Translations under genes and position numbers: made by a program
Assembly: GCF_008831285.2 (NCBI RefSeq)
Contig: NC_045138.2
Coordinates: forward strand, 35,641,115-35,705,114
DNA from: Nymphaea colorata
Taxonomy: Eukaryota > Streptophyta > Magnoliopsida > Nymphaeales > Nymphaeaceae
Length of the DNA: 64,000 nt
Reading direction: 5' to 3'
Shown: positions 1 to 11,137 of the stretch, piece by piece
How the letters are laid out: every line of letters starts with the position of its first letter
Position numbering within the stretch: the stretch's first letter is position 1
Notes under the pieces: model-generated
The model's database searches: none
The model's input: the letters and a program-made list of their open reading frames with translations, nothing else
What the model was told of the DNA's origin: nothing

Positions 1-728
1 CTGGACCTCGTTGCCGTCGCCCGCCATTGCTGAACTCTGCTGTCGCCGGTTACAAGTCGTCGAGCGTAAAGGTCGAGCGTGAAAGCATAAAGAAGTCGAG
101 GGTTAAAAAGAATATCGGGTTAGGAAAGTGGTTCGGATCGGGTCTGACCCAGACCCAATCCAAAACGTATCTTGCCGTGTCCAAGTGTCGGAGTGTCGAC
201 GTTGGTATGCGGCCCATTTTGCCGTGTCCGTGTGTCTTAGCTTGCTGGTTGCTGCTTGCTATCACTTGACTGTGTTCCTTCCTCTAAATTTTTTTATGCA
301 AAAATGATTCTTTTGTGGACAAATCTTTCAAAAAGATATATAATGTGACTGAATTGCATCTTTAGATCTTTGGTTTTCTAATACAATTTTTTCACTAATA
401 TCCAATTGGTCAATGTGATATTAGCTACAATTGTGCAGCACTTGAAAGTTGCAGCCACCAACAGTTGAACAATCATTAGGGTCACAGGTGCAGCACTTGA
501 AAGTCGCTGTCACCGCAGCTGGGGTTAAAATGCATTCTTCTAATGCAGGAGATTTGGGAAAATTGTTGGTGTATTAGACAGAAGTAATTGTGATTGATTG
601 TTGCACTGAGTACTGTTTTTTCAAATGAAATGTGTCTTTCATCCCTTGTGCACTGCTCCAACATGGCTATGAAAGCCAATTGATCTGCAAAGATTGCTGT
701 GTGAGTTTCTGAAGAAATTTGTACAAAA
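1..728. other. Left-edge intergenic sequence, no supportable gene
   Basis: No convincing gene is seen. The GC-richer first 270 bases contain a short perfect palindrome at 140-156 (7-bp arms GGGTCTG/CAGACCC, 3-base loop), and 180-250 has repeated GTGTCNG-like motifs reminiscent of repetitive DNA. A minus-strand open stretch (482-763) directly continues the ORF at 729-1223 in another frame, so it may be a decayed continuation of the same unit. Confidence 0.4.
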
Positions 729-1223
729 CTAAGCCACTTCTCTTTTAAGTGTATCTGCATCATGGGTGCCCTGCTTTTTCTTCAAATGTGATTTTCTTAA
801 TGTCCCATCTGTCTTTTTTGTTTTTTGTTTCTTCCTCAGCATTGTTTGGACATTTGCTTCATCCTTCAAGGTGTTGAATAAAACGTGTTTTGTTGAGAGG
901 CTATCCTGAGTGTCCATCAGATCCTTGTACTCTGTCAACTCTTCCTCTTCTTTTGCTTTGTTAGTTTTTTTGATACACAGAGCCTTCAAGTGCCCGAGTA
1001 TGATCATCCTGTTCTTGTCGGTCTCTATTCTGAATTGGACTCTCAAATATGCTGGTTTCTTCTTCATGGCCATGTGGCTATCTTCCAAGTGCATGCACAG
1101 AGCATTTATCTGTTGATGAAGAGTTTTGAGAGTTGGTGGGTGGTTAAACGTTTTGGAATCTACAATTGCGGTTTGGGTCAGTGCAGGATCTGTTATAGCC
1201 AAAAGTTGCAAACTCATGCACAA
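729..1223 (-). CDS. Unrecognised 164-aa lysine-rich ORF, possible gene fragment
   Basis: I do not recognise this protein. The open frame is 164 aa, unusually long for this AT-rich flank, and its composition looks coding: mixed hydrophobic and charged N-terminal half, an EEEELTEY acidic patch near residue 95, and a very lysine-rich C-terminal third (MLRKKQKTKK near 130). No signal peptide or membrane segment is evident. The following minus-strand frame (482-763) overlaps its end, so the original coding unit may have continued past a frameshift or intron. No promoter or neighbouring exon could be tied to it. It could equally be a transposon-derived or captured gene fragment. No function is assigned. 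Confidence 0.3.
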   Translation of the reverse strand: MCMSLQLLAITDPALTQTAIVDSKTFNHPPTLKTLHQQINALCMHLEDSHMAMKKKPAYLRVQFRIETDKNRMIILGHLKALCIKKTNKAKEEEELTEYKDLMDTQDSLSTKHVLFNTLKDEANVQTMLRKKQKTKKTDGTLRKSHLKKKQGTHDADTLKREVA

Positions 1224-2697
1224 TCCATCCCCACGTGCAAATTTACGTTGTTGCTAGGAATTTCCTTCTGGAATCTTTTTTTTTTTTGTTTAGCTAATGC
1301 CAGTATCACTTGTCTTCAGCTGATCATGATTTTTAACTGTGTTTGTCCAAGGTATGATTAGTTAAAGAAGTCTTTCTTTTAGATTCATCCCTTACTGGCA
1401 GTTTAACAAAATTCATGCTTCTTTTTATTGCTGTTAAGTGTTAACGAGTCTATGTTTGCTCGTTAAGTGTTGCTATCTCTCTCGTGGTTAAATGTATTTA
1501 TTGGTTACTTTTCATTCGACTTAAGTATCTCACTACAAAGTCGGGCTGAATTTATCACCCCAAGGAAGGCCAGTATGAATGCGTTCATCGCCTATAAATC
1601 AAACCGGTCACTTCTGAAAAGCTTACTAAAGGAAGCAATATTTCTCAGAAAGAGGCGCTTACAACTGCTGCTGGTACCGGTTGACCTGCTTAAAGCTTTT
1701 ATTTGTGAGAGGCCAAGATTCAAGAAACGTTGATGCCCATGATGCTTCTCCAACTTATTAGAGATGCTTGATTGTTTCGTCCTTACATGAAAAATAGGTT
1801 TTATAACTGAGAATGTTATTACTTGTTTATAGCTTGTTTTCACTTTTGGGGCCCTGATGTTGCTGTGACATTTGCATTCATTTGCATTGCCGATGAAGTG
1901 GATAATGTAACTTCATTCTTAAAATCATATTGCCACCTTCCACTTCCTTTGAACAAAAGATTGCTTCTCTCTTTGCACGGCAAATAACGGCGGAAAAGTC
2001 GAATCTGTTTTCAACCTGTGATCTTGTAACTTCATAACCGTATTTTGCCAATGCATGGAACCGTGGTTTTTTCTATGTACAATTTGATATTCTCATCAAA
2101 TAAAAAGAATTTTCTACCACCGATAGACCCCGTCCGGGTAACACGATTTAATTACATCTTACTAAACAGCCATTGGTATTGCCGTGAGGATTTAATTTCC
2201 TTTTGCCTGAAGTAATTCTCCCTTTCTGCGTTCGTCCTTGGCAGGGCATCCACGTCCATCTTAACTTTTCACCCTTTTTCATGGTGGAGAAATCTTACCA
2301 TTTATTTGATGGGAGGTGAGGGACCTGTCTGCCCTGGTTTCAAGTATTTCTGCGACGATCTTCTTTCTAATAACGTGAAATATCAATGGTGATGATCTCG
2401 TAGACCTCGGAAGACATTTAAATGACCAAATGCCAGAAGGTGCAGGGTGTGTTGGTATGAAAAATGTTGAAAAGAACTCACTGCAGTGAAGGTAAAAAGT
2501 TTGTTCTTCAATTTTCTGTAGGACGGTGCTTGATTGGCTGAAAAAAAATATTGAGAACTGAACATCTTCCTATATGAACGGAAAGTGAAAAATTTCATGG
2601 AAAGAATTTAAAGCTTTTAACAGGTGAAGACTTAAGGGTGTACAAGAAAAGTGAATCTTGTGTCATCAATGATAAGCACATTGTACTCTTGCAACCA

Positions 2698-2763
<66 letters not shown>

Positions 2764-3409
2764 AAAATTACATTGTATTTCTTTTGTTAAAATCTGTAGC
2801 TGTCACTCATATCATATCATTTGTTCTGAAACAACAACATGAAAATCTTGTGTGACGTATTTCCCAAATATAACATTCTTCTTATCAAACATTTTGTTAA
2901 AGCCACTTCTATCTCTTCATCCCTTTGGTCGCTGACCTTGAAAATATAAAGATCATGCTCAATGTTGCCAAAAGCTTGTTTGGATCAATTCCGTATTGCC
3001 TCTACAAATTTTAGGTTTTTATTAAAAATGAACAAGGGACATTTAATTGGATACGTTTGTAAATTGCCTACACAACTATAGAAGAAGATAAAAACACTCC
3101 GTGAGAGTTTAAGGTAGATTCATATAGACCTAATATTTGAGAAATCTGCTCCAATCTTCAGGGTAGATTCATGGAATACACTTCCAATATTCCTTTTTCA
3201 AATGCCTTCTAATACGAGCATTTCACTCCATCGCTTTCTTGGCAAGGAGGAAATGGCCTTTGCCAACAGAGGCTTTACCTGTTTTAGGGTTTTGAGTTTG
3301 AAGGCCTTCAAATCCAAAACGCAGAGGTCAAAGACTTCAACGTTCAAGGGTGCAGCTGGCCTAGCAAAAATTTGACGGGGTACTCGGATATTTTTATTCA
3401 GCTAGGAAA
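1224..3409. other. AT-rich intergenic stretch
   Basis: Nothing gene-like is supported. Short chance ORFs (for example 1467-1733 +) show no family features. The only distinct element is the TA microsatellite listed separately. Confidence 0.5.
2707..2761. repeat. (TA)n microsatellite, about 54 bp
   Basis: Uninterrupted alternating T and A for about 27 dinucleotides within AT-rich DNA. Such tracts are highly length-polymorphic and prone to assembly error. Confidence 0.97.
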
Positions 3410-3601
3410 ATGTCGCTTTCTAGAAAGTACGCTTCGAAAATTGGAACTTTGATGCTTTCATCAAAAGCGAGGCTGCTTAGGGAGGCACCATTTCGTCCTT
3501 TTGCAGGGGGGAGCACCCGCTTCTCATTTAACTCAACTTGTAGATTCTCTCCAAGCTCCTCTTATCCTCATCTTGCTTTTAACTTATCTCCAGTTGTTTA
3601 A
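3410..3601 (+). CDS. Small 63-aa ORF with presequence-like N-terminus
   Basis: The frame starts MSLSRKYASKIG and continues Arg/Ser/Leu-rich and almost without acidic residues, as in plant mitochondrial or plastid targeting peptides. It ends at a TAA after 63 codons and no downstream exon was found. It could be the first exon of a truncated organellar-protein gene or a chance ORF. No product is assigned. Confidence 0.2.
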   Translation: MSLSRKYASKIGTLMLSSKARLLREAPFRPFAGGSTRFSFNSTCRFSPSSSYPHLAFNLSPVV

Positions 3602-4424
3602 TACGTTTTATATACTTTTGTATGGTACAACTTTCTGGCATATATCCGTTTGCGTATATACTTGTTTATAAACATTTTTGAGCTTCCCTGATTCATGGCA
3701 ATTTTTGGAGCTTCCTTTCTCTGCTTCTCCTTCTCTATATAGTCTCCAATCCATTTCCCTTTTCTTAAGAAAATAAACATAACATTTGACAACCCATTCA
3801 ACTAAAAATCCCCGGTTCAACTTTCGATTCTCTACAAACTCACTTAGTTCTCTTGCTTGATTGCTCGCCCACACAAACTTCACTGAAGCGAGGAAGAAAG
3901 AAAAAACTGCAGGGCACGTCTGTCCAACCTGCACTTAGCAGACAGCTGACCTTATAAAATAAGGGAAAGAACTGCCATTTTGAGGCAAGCATCATTACCT
4001 TCACTGCATTGCACGTGGTGTTCCTTCTGCTGGGGCCCTGAATGGCTTTGCCCACTCGAGGCAGAGGAGACCAGGCGTGTGATCTCTTCAACCTTCTTTT
4101 TTTCAAGGGGATGGATGCCTCTTGGGTGTGCCATGTGGCTCAACCCCCTTGATTCTCATGTGATGGGGAGTCGATTCCTTTGTCTATCTTGGTTCACACA
4201 AAAGCATTCCCGGATTTGCATATTCTTTGTTATTTTTCCTTAACCTTTTATTGGGCAAGCATTTTTTGTTGTTCTGATTACGCAGAAAGGATCGTTGAAG
4301 GCCTCCCCTCAATTATATTTTATTACAGCTGATGTATTCTGTTCAAAAGTTGTGCTTCCAATAAATAATGCCTCATTTCAAGGGGGAAGAAATGAGACTT
4401 CTTTTTCTCTCCCTTCCCCAGTGG

Positions 4425-4426
<2 letters not shown>

Positions 4427-4462
<36 letters not shown>
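4427..4462. repeat. (CT)18 microsatellite
   Basis: Uninterrupted CT dinucleotides, about 36 bp. The Ser/Leu run in the small ORF that crosses it is only the translation of this repeat. Confidence 0.97.
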
Positions 4463-4466
<4 letters not shown>

Positions 4467-4734
4467 TGATGCTTGTACGGGCTTAGTGCTTACCGAAGAT
4501 AGGGAATGGGACGGGTTTGTGTTTGAACTTTGATGCTTTACTTAGAGATGGGCGTCATTCTTGGGAGGAGTTCCATCAATGGAGAACCAGAGTTTCGATT
4601 TTCTAGAGGCAATTTCAGCAACTTGATTCTTTCGTCATCTCCAACTCTTTTCAAAACCATAGGTTGCGGTCTTTAGCTAATAAGGATACAATAAGAACTT
4701 GATAAAAGGCCCTCAGTCATTAGAATTGATATCA

Positions 4735-4925
4735 ACTCGCCTGAGTAGGCTTCGCACACGCGGTGGTTTGGTCAGCAGTAGGTAGGCAGTTAGCCATCGG
4801 TTCAAATCTCAAAGGTATCTCATGACTGCGTTAGATCCTTAGAAATGGCCTAAAGGGATTTATATCCGGAGCATGGACACCTGACCTGAGTCCAGCCCAC
4901 TAATAGCAGGGCCCTGCCCTGACAA
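4735..4925 (+). mobile_element. Possible tRNA-derived SINE-like element
   Basis: At 4799-4810 the sequence GGTTCAAATCTC is close to the RNA polymerase III box B consensus. The preceding ~40 bases contain GGTTTGGTCAGCAG, which could serve as a degenerate box A at about the right spacing. The GC-richer segment stands out from its flanks. No target-site duplication or poly-A/T tail was defined, so element limits and identity are tentative. Confidence 0.3.
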
Positions 4926-6858
4926 CCTTGGAAATAAGAGGTCTTTAGAGCAAAAGAGAACCCATGAAAACAGCTGCATATTTTATGTTGGTCAGATTCC
5001 AAACTTTCTGAGTGCTCATCTTCACAAAAAGGTCATGTAGATTATTATTCCACAAGGTGTAAGAAAACACCCATGAATTGAAGTTGGCTTTCAAGTGCAG
5101 GCGCTGCTTTTGTGCGACAGTTTTCACTCTCATGAGATAGAAAGCTAAAGGGGAAAGGGAACTTTGATCTTCTTACCTCCTGGAAAAGGTGAGGTTGCAA
5201 TTAGTAAATGTTGCAATCCGCTTCAAAGGTCCTTTTGAAAGGCATGCATGAGAGTGAAAGCGTACGCATTAGGGTGAAAGCATATGCTTACCGTACTTTG
5301 TCTCTTTGATATGACATAACTACCGATGCTTAATAATGGGGCGGCACATGCTGTGAAATGAAGCAAGCAACACTTTTTATTTATTTAAACTTGACCCTGT
5401 TAGCAGCTTTTGCCGCTGGGGAGCTCTAACCTACTTTGGAAGCTAAAGGTTAGAAAAAGTGAGACAGAGAGGGAGTTGTTCTTGTGTTTGCTTATATATT
5501 TTGAATGCATGTTCGTAAAATACATGATTCAAGAATTCAGTATAGTTTTTAGAACGGTTGATGTGCTTATGAATGTTGGCGTTAAATCTAACAACCAAAT
5601 GCTAGATGTAACCATATCATGTTTTCTAAAACAAAAATAACGCAGTTGTGGAACAAGTGCTATAAGAACATGGGTTTCAAAAACATAATGTTCTTCTCAT
5701 AGAAGAGTCTTTCCAGGATCATATTGTCAAGTTTTACTACGGAAAAGAGTAGAGTAAATAGCTAGTATTGCATATTTACTTAGGCTAAAGCAACAGAAAA
5801 CTATCTCTTCACTTTTGAAATATAAAAAAAAGTTGAAAATGTGATCGCTTCTTCCCCGAATTCTTTTTCAAATATGATTTGTCCCCAGTGTGAATTATCG
5901 AATTTCAGACCGAGAGATGGCTCACACAGGGTGTCAAAGTTCTCCAAAGTCTCTTATCAGGGGGGAAAGAAAAACGAAGAAAATGGGGTTTTTTTTTCCT
6001 AATTTTTGATGTTATTGGCATTATCTAGTAGATAGTCTACTAGTAAGATGACAGTACATATATTTTAGATAAAATAATACATCGAAGATATATGTGAACT
6101 CTAAGTTTTATATATTTTATCAATTACAGCAATGAAAGAACCGTTCTCTTCCCCAGTTATAAAAAAAAAAAATCACGAACTCCCGGCTCAGATCCATAAG
6201 AAGTAGAATATATGTCGGTGCTCTTGTGACAATACGGCAGAAAGCTGAGTCATGCATGTAGGCTGGTAGACAAACACCGCCTAGGATTTTACGTAAAGTT
6301 TTAATTTAGATGTTGGTGAATCATGAAACCATGAGCAATATAGGAAAACCTTTCACAGTATACTTAATTTTAAACTGCAAATGGAGAAAGAAACTTGGGT
6401 CTCTGGTTGTTACAAAAATGCACAAAAACTTCACACACTCTTCTTTGTTTAAGTTTATTAGAATTGAATCGATACTTACCGTTCAGATGACATAGGGAAA
6501 CTCCTTTTGGTCTAAGTCGAGCAGGCCAGAGGACTCAACTTGAGTCAATTTTAACCCGATCTAACTGGAGGGAAACCGTGTTTAGTAATTTATGAGAAGA
6601 AAACCGATCTGTCTTTTAGGCAAAGTTTAACTTATATAGTTCTATGGCTGTTGTTCAAACTTTTTGCCATTTGCTTTGAAAACTTGTCCATACTGAGCTT
6701 TCCTATGCGCTACATTGGAGTGAGCAATTACCACTTTGAAAACTGTCATATGTGGTGTACCCAATTTGGGGCGCTGGATCCAGAAAAAGGTGATGCTTGA
6801 CTAATCATAGCTCTTTATCCTGATTGGCCCAAATTTCCCAGTGATCTTATCAGGTGCA

Positions 6859-6861
<3 letters not shown>

Positions 6862-6889
<28 letters not shown>

Positions 6890-6907
6890 TATATGTATGT
6901 ATGTATG
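6862..6907. repeat. (TG)13 microsatellite followed by GTAT repeats
   Basis: An uninterrupted TG tract of about 26 bp is followed by CATATATGTATGTATGTATG, a compound microsatellite. Confidence 0.95.
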
Positions 6908-7142
6908 ACAAGGAAGTTCGTGGAAATGGTTAATGTGTGATTTAACTTTTTTTTTTTTCAAATGATACGGGAGTATTATCTTGTGAAAGTCAAATTCATG
7001 TGGCCTTATTGATATAATTTTGTAATCTTAAGATATGAAATGAAGTGGAAACATTAATTGGTCGCTCGCATTCAAACTTGTGCCACCAGAGAAAAAGAAG
7101 TTTTGTAAGATAGCAATCTGACTTCCTTCTTGATCACTCGCC

Positions 7143-9160
7143 ACTTGAGCATGGGCATGGCACTTGGGTGTGCAATCAGTTTGTACAGGCCGCAAGTGAA
7201 CCGAATCATGCTACTCAAGGCATGTGCTCACCCTCGATGAAACACAGCCATGGGTGCGATTATCAGTAGATCTCCATGTGTTCGGGAGCTAACGATCTTA
7301 AAATAAAGAGAATTTTCTATTTTCAGGTCTACTTTTCGTGATCTTTTATAAGCTAAAGAGAAACCGGGAAAATAACATTTTCTTGAAACAAAACGAACCA
7401 TGTGATGGTGTTTTTCTTTAAATAAGCAAGCAGACGGATAAGTGGTCAGGAGTTCCCATAGAAAGGGAAAAGCCTATGATACGAACTGTATGAATAAGAA
7501 CCGAGAACAGAAGAAAATAAATGTGAGGCGACTTCAGTGGGCACATATGCTGTTGAGTGAAAGGCAAACATCCGGTGTAACTGCAGTGGGTGCTTCATCA
7601 GCAGCAGAAGCAACAGAGAGGAAGAAATGCTTCATTTAGGGCCGAACCTTTTCATTTTTACTTAAATTTGAGTCCGAAAGTTAAGCATTTTTTGTATGTG
7701 GCGCCATGGCTCTCTTGAAACTGCTATTAAATTCTGACACCTCGAGAGAATGACAAAGGTTGATGCTTTTTGGAATTGTATATTACTAGGACTTAGCTCA
7801 TTTGGCTACGAAATCATATTAAACACCATATTGAATAGGTAGCTATTAATTTCACTGTTTTCTAACAACAGAATGGGAATGACCAGATCTTCCTTTCTCA
7901 AGATCTTTCATTTGAACTCATACCTTGTCTTTACGTAGTCAATACATATTTTCACAGAACGACTGGATCTCATATTAAAAAAAAATCCAAGTAAAATAAA
8001 CAGGGACCAGGGTATTGTTCCGGAGCCGGTAAGCTATGAATCTTTCGTAAAAACTGGTTCCCGAGAATCTGCCAAAAGAACAAATTTTGCTTCTCGTTCT
8101 TGGGATTCATGGTGCAAAACTTACTTTCAGCAGAGAGAAACTATTATATTACCGATGTATGTCTGCGATGGAGGTTCATGGTACGTCTTGCATCGTCCAA
8201 CGATCTCTCTCTCACTCTCAGAGACGGGGAGAGAGAGAGGCATCTCGTGGGGCGCTCCTAGGAGCATTCCCCCTTTGCCTTCGCCGCCAAAAGAGGGAGT
8301 CCTGAGTGGTTCTCCCTCTTCTCTTGTGCCGTACGTCTTCTCACAGACTCCACCACCCCTCCTCCCCCTCTTCTCCCATCTGCCCGCATTTAGCATTGAC
8401 TCAGAGAGAACGCCAGTGAGCAAGGATCCTGCGGTGCTCTTTCTTATTCTTTCTTTTCCCTTTTCCTTTTCCTATTAAAAGCGAGAGCAAGATGGTCGTT
8501 TGTGATAAAACTAATGAACCAGGTTGACTCTCTCTCTCTCTCTCTTGTTAACTTGTATAACTCGTTAGAGGAAAGTGTATAAGGTACCAGCTGTTTTCTG
8601 GGGTCCCAATCAAAGTGGGGTACCTTGTGAGCGTCCAATCTAATTTGTTCTTAGTGGGGTTTTTGAGATGTTGGAGACAAGGCACTGGGTTTCCTTTTCC
8701 TCTTTTTCGTGCTTTTCTACGGATAACTTTTACAGTTTTACTATTGATTTTAGAGAATAACCTTAAAACACAAGTAAATATGCCACCTATTGTTCCTTTT
8801 GCTTAGCGAAAATTCTTCTTCTGATAAATAAGTTATTGCTCCGAGTGTTTTGAGTTCCGGCGATTTGGAAAAACTTCATGCTTATGAAGATGGCGAATGT
8901 TTATTGTTGTTCATACAGTCTAACAAGTGCCCCTGTCAGATTGTAAGGAGGAATTCTTCTGAGTTATAGTGTTTACGTCCTCTGGAGTTTGGAGGTGTGA
9001 AAGATTGTTTGTGTAACTTGGGTGACAAAGGCATGATCACTTTCCGGTTGGGACATCACATATTATAGGGGCAATTATTTCAAGGTGCTCTTTTTGCTCT
9101 TTTGAATCTGAGATGCTATACTTGTGGACTTTCGAAGAGATTGGGAGTAGGAGCCATTAA
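7143..9160 (+). promoter_or_regulatory. Upstream region and probable 5' leader of the bZIP gene, copy 1
   Basis: No coding gene is supported. The proximal ~1 kb is pyrimidine-rich with CT tracts (near 8203-8220 and 8528-8544) typical of plant 5' leaders. A CT/GA pair at 8203-8240 could fold as a hairpin. A leader intron is plausible because several acceptor-like AG sites precede the ATG, but no transcription start or TATA box can be fixed. ORFs of 60-107 aa here on both strands are low-complexity translations of these tracts. Confidence 0.45.
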
Positions 9161-11137
9161 ATGGGGTTTCAGGCAATGGCTTCACCAAAGGAAGGAGGAC
9201 AATCACCATGGGTTCAGGCTTTGGTTCCGCAGGGTTCTCTTTATAATCTTACACTAGATGAGGTGCAGAACCAGCTGGGAGATCTAGGGAAACCCCTGAG
9301 CAGTATGAATATGGACGAGCTACTTAAGAACATCTGGTCGGCCGAGGCGAATCAATCATTGGCTTTCTCCATGGAGAATCACAGTCAGGCGGGCCCGAAA
9401 TCGGTTTCCGTCATATATGGCTTGCCCCAACAGGTGAGCTCAAACCTCACCCACGAATTGAGCAAGAAGACTGTCGATGAGGTGTGGAGAGACATTCAGC
9501 AGTTGCAGAGGAATAATAACAATGAGAAGCAAGTGCAAGACCAGCAACTTTCTGTGGGGGAGATGACATTGGAGGACTTCTTAGTGAAGGCGGGAATCGT
9601 CTCCGAAGCCGGCACTAAAAATGGAGGTAGTCGGAAGGGCGTGGAGCATTTGGAGATTGGTCATGGTGGTGGCAGTGCTGCTAGTGTGTTGGGAATCAAT
9701 CCAATTGTTAGTCAGAATTTTCAGAGACAGAGCCAGTGGCTAATCACGTCCTCCAGTAGCCAACAGCTGGTTGAGCCAAGAGACCAAAATTTGATTGGTG
9801 CTTATATGCCTAACCACCCAATCTCTGCGCCATTGCCCGCCACCGCTGGTCCAGTTATGGAGATGATGTTTACTGACAACGATCAAATGGCAGAGGCACA
9901 GTCACCAAACCGGAAAAGGTTTGCTTGTGGTGAAGTGATTGAGAAAACAGTTGAGCGAAAACAGAAGAGGATGATTAAAAACAGAGAATCTGCAGCTAGG
10001 TCGCGTGCCAGGAAGCAGGTGACGTCGTAATTCTCTTTTGCAGCCTTTTTGAATTTTCTGCAGTGCATCTCTTCTCTAACGCCATTTTCCTTTTTACCCT
10101 CACAGGCCTATACAAATGAGTTGGAGAACAAGGTTTTGCGTCTGGAGGAGGAGAATGAGATGCTTCGACAGCAGAAGGTGAGCGATGTTTTCCTAATGGG
10201 TGTGTGTGTGTGTATCTATACGAAGATTCATGGTTCATTCTCTTGGACTGCTACCAAGGCAGTTTACTTTAAAGCAAAACCCAATGCTATGTTCTAAGAG
10301 GTGCCACTTTTAAAATTCTATAGTGCATCATATCTTTGCATCAGTTCCTGCAAAAGCTAAACTGATTGGACAGTTCCAAGCAAAAGATTTACTCCATTAT
10401 CTGGGATTGTCTTCCCATTCATGGTTGTTGACCACACCAACCACACGGCACACGTGCATATGTAGACATGTATGTGTGTAATATGACGGGTATTTCTAAG
10501 TCCTCATCCTTGATTAAATGTAATAGATGTTAAATTGAATTTGTCAAGTTTCCATTCAAGTTGTGCGTTTGTATGGCCTTGCATTCATTGTCTGCAGAGT
10601 CAGACGTGCTGTCAGCAAACGTAGCCTTTTTCGTTTTTCTTCTTTTCTTGTTTGCAGGAATGACCTGAAGACATTTGACATCCCATGTATGATGTATTTG
10701 TTTTAGTTTACGACCTTTGCCTTCAGAATTTCTTAAACATCCAAGTGCCAGAATGTAGCTCTCATGGTAATCCATTTCATGAAAGTGTTCAAAGAGCTTA
10801 TTTTTTAATTAGTTTTGATGTCTTATTAGCCTCACATATTCATCGACTTGAATCTTGTTCTTGGGGAAAGCCAACTTGTGCATGATAGTGGTGTGTCATG
10901 GAAAAATGACAATATACAGGAGAAGAGAGGGTATCTATCATCTCCTGGTGAAACTCAATGCCTTATGTTTGTTATTCATGAGTTCATCTTTATTGGGTTG
11001 ATACATGCAAATTTCTACTCGTACTGATCCTACATTATTTCCTTTTTTCTTTACAGAAGTTGCAGAATATTCTGTATGCAGCAATACAGCCAGAGCCAAA
11101 GTACAAGCTCCGCAGGACCAACTCTGCTCCATTTTGA
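9161..11137 (+). CDS. ABI5/AREB-like group A bZIP transcription factor, copy 1
   Basis: Predicted nuclear ABA-response activator of the ABI5/ABF/AREB/DPBF family, which binds ABRE (ACGTG-core) promoter elements. Three exons, 9161-10018, 10106-10177 and 11057-11137, all split in phase 0 at GT-AG introns, give 336 aa. The conserved phosphorylation-type motifs are visible: C1 around residues 25-60 (GSLYNLTLDEVQ), C2 at 104-113 (TVDEVWRDIQ) and C3 at 134-147 (MTLEDFLVKAGIV). The basic region ends exon 1 with the N-x7-R signature (N274 to R282). Exon 2 carries the zipper (L292, L299, L306). The C-terminus RRTNSAPF is the hallmark of the AREB3/DPBF3 type. The start is the first in-frame ATG; Met6 is an alternative. 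Nothing is broken in this copy. Confidence 0.93.

Larger units (their letters stand above)
3602..7142. other. Intergenic single-copy flank before the duplicated block
   Basis: No gene is supported. The stretch holds a CT microsatellite, a possible SINE near 4735-4925, a GT/GTAT microsatellite near 6862-6907 and short low-complexity ORFs. It has no visible counterpart elsewhere in the window. Homology with the second block begins only at 7143. Confidence 0.5.

Noticed and set aside
4799-4810. tRNA gene
   Set aside because: Box B-like motif only; no cloverleaf stems or anticodon arm could be formed.
8155-8478. 107-aa ORF and opposite 98-aa ORF upstream of the bZIP
   Set aside because: Both arise from the CT/GA-rich leader, overlap each other and lack family features.
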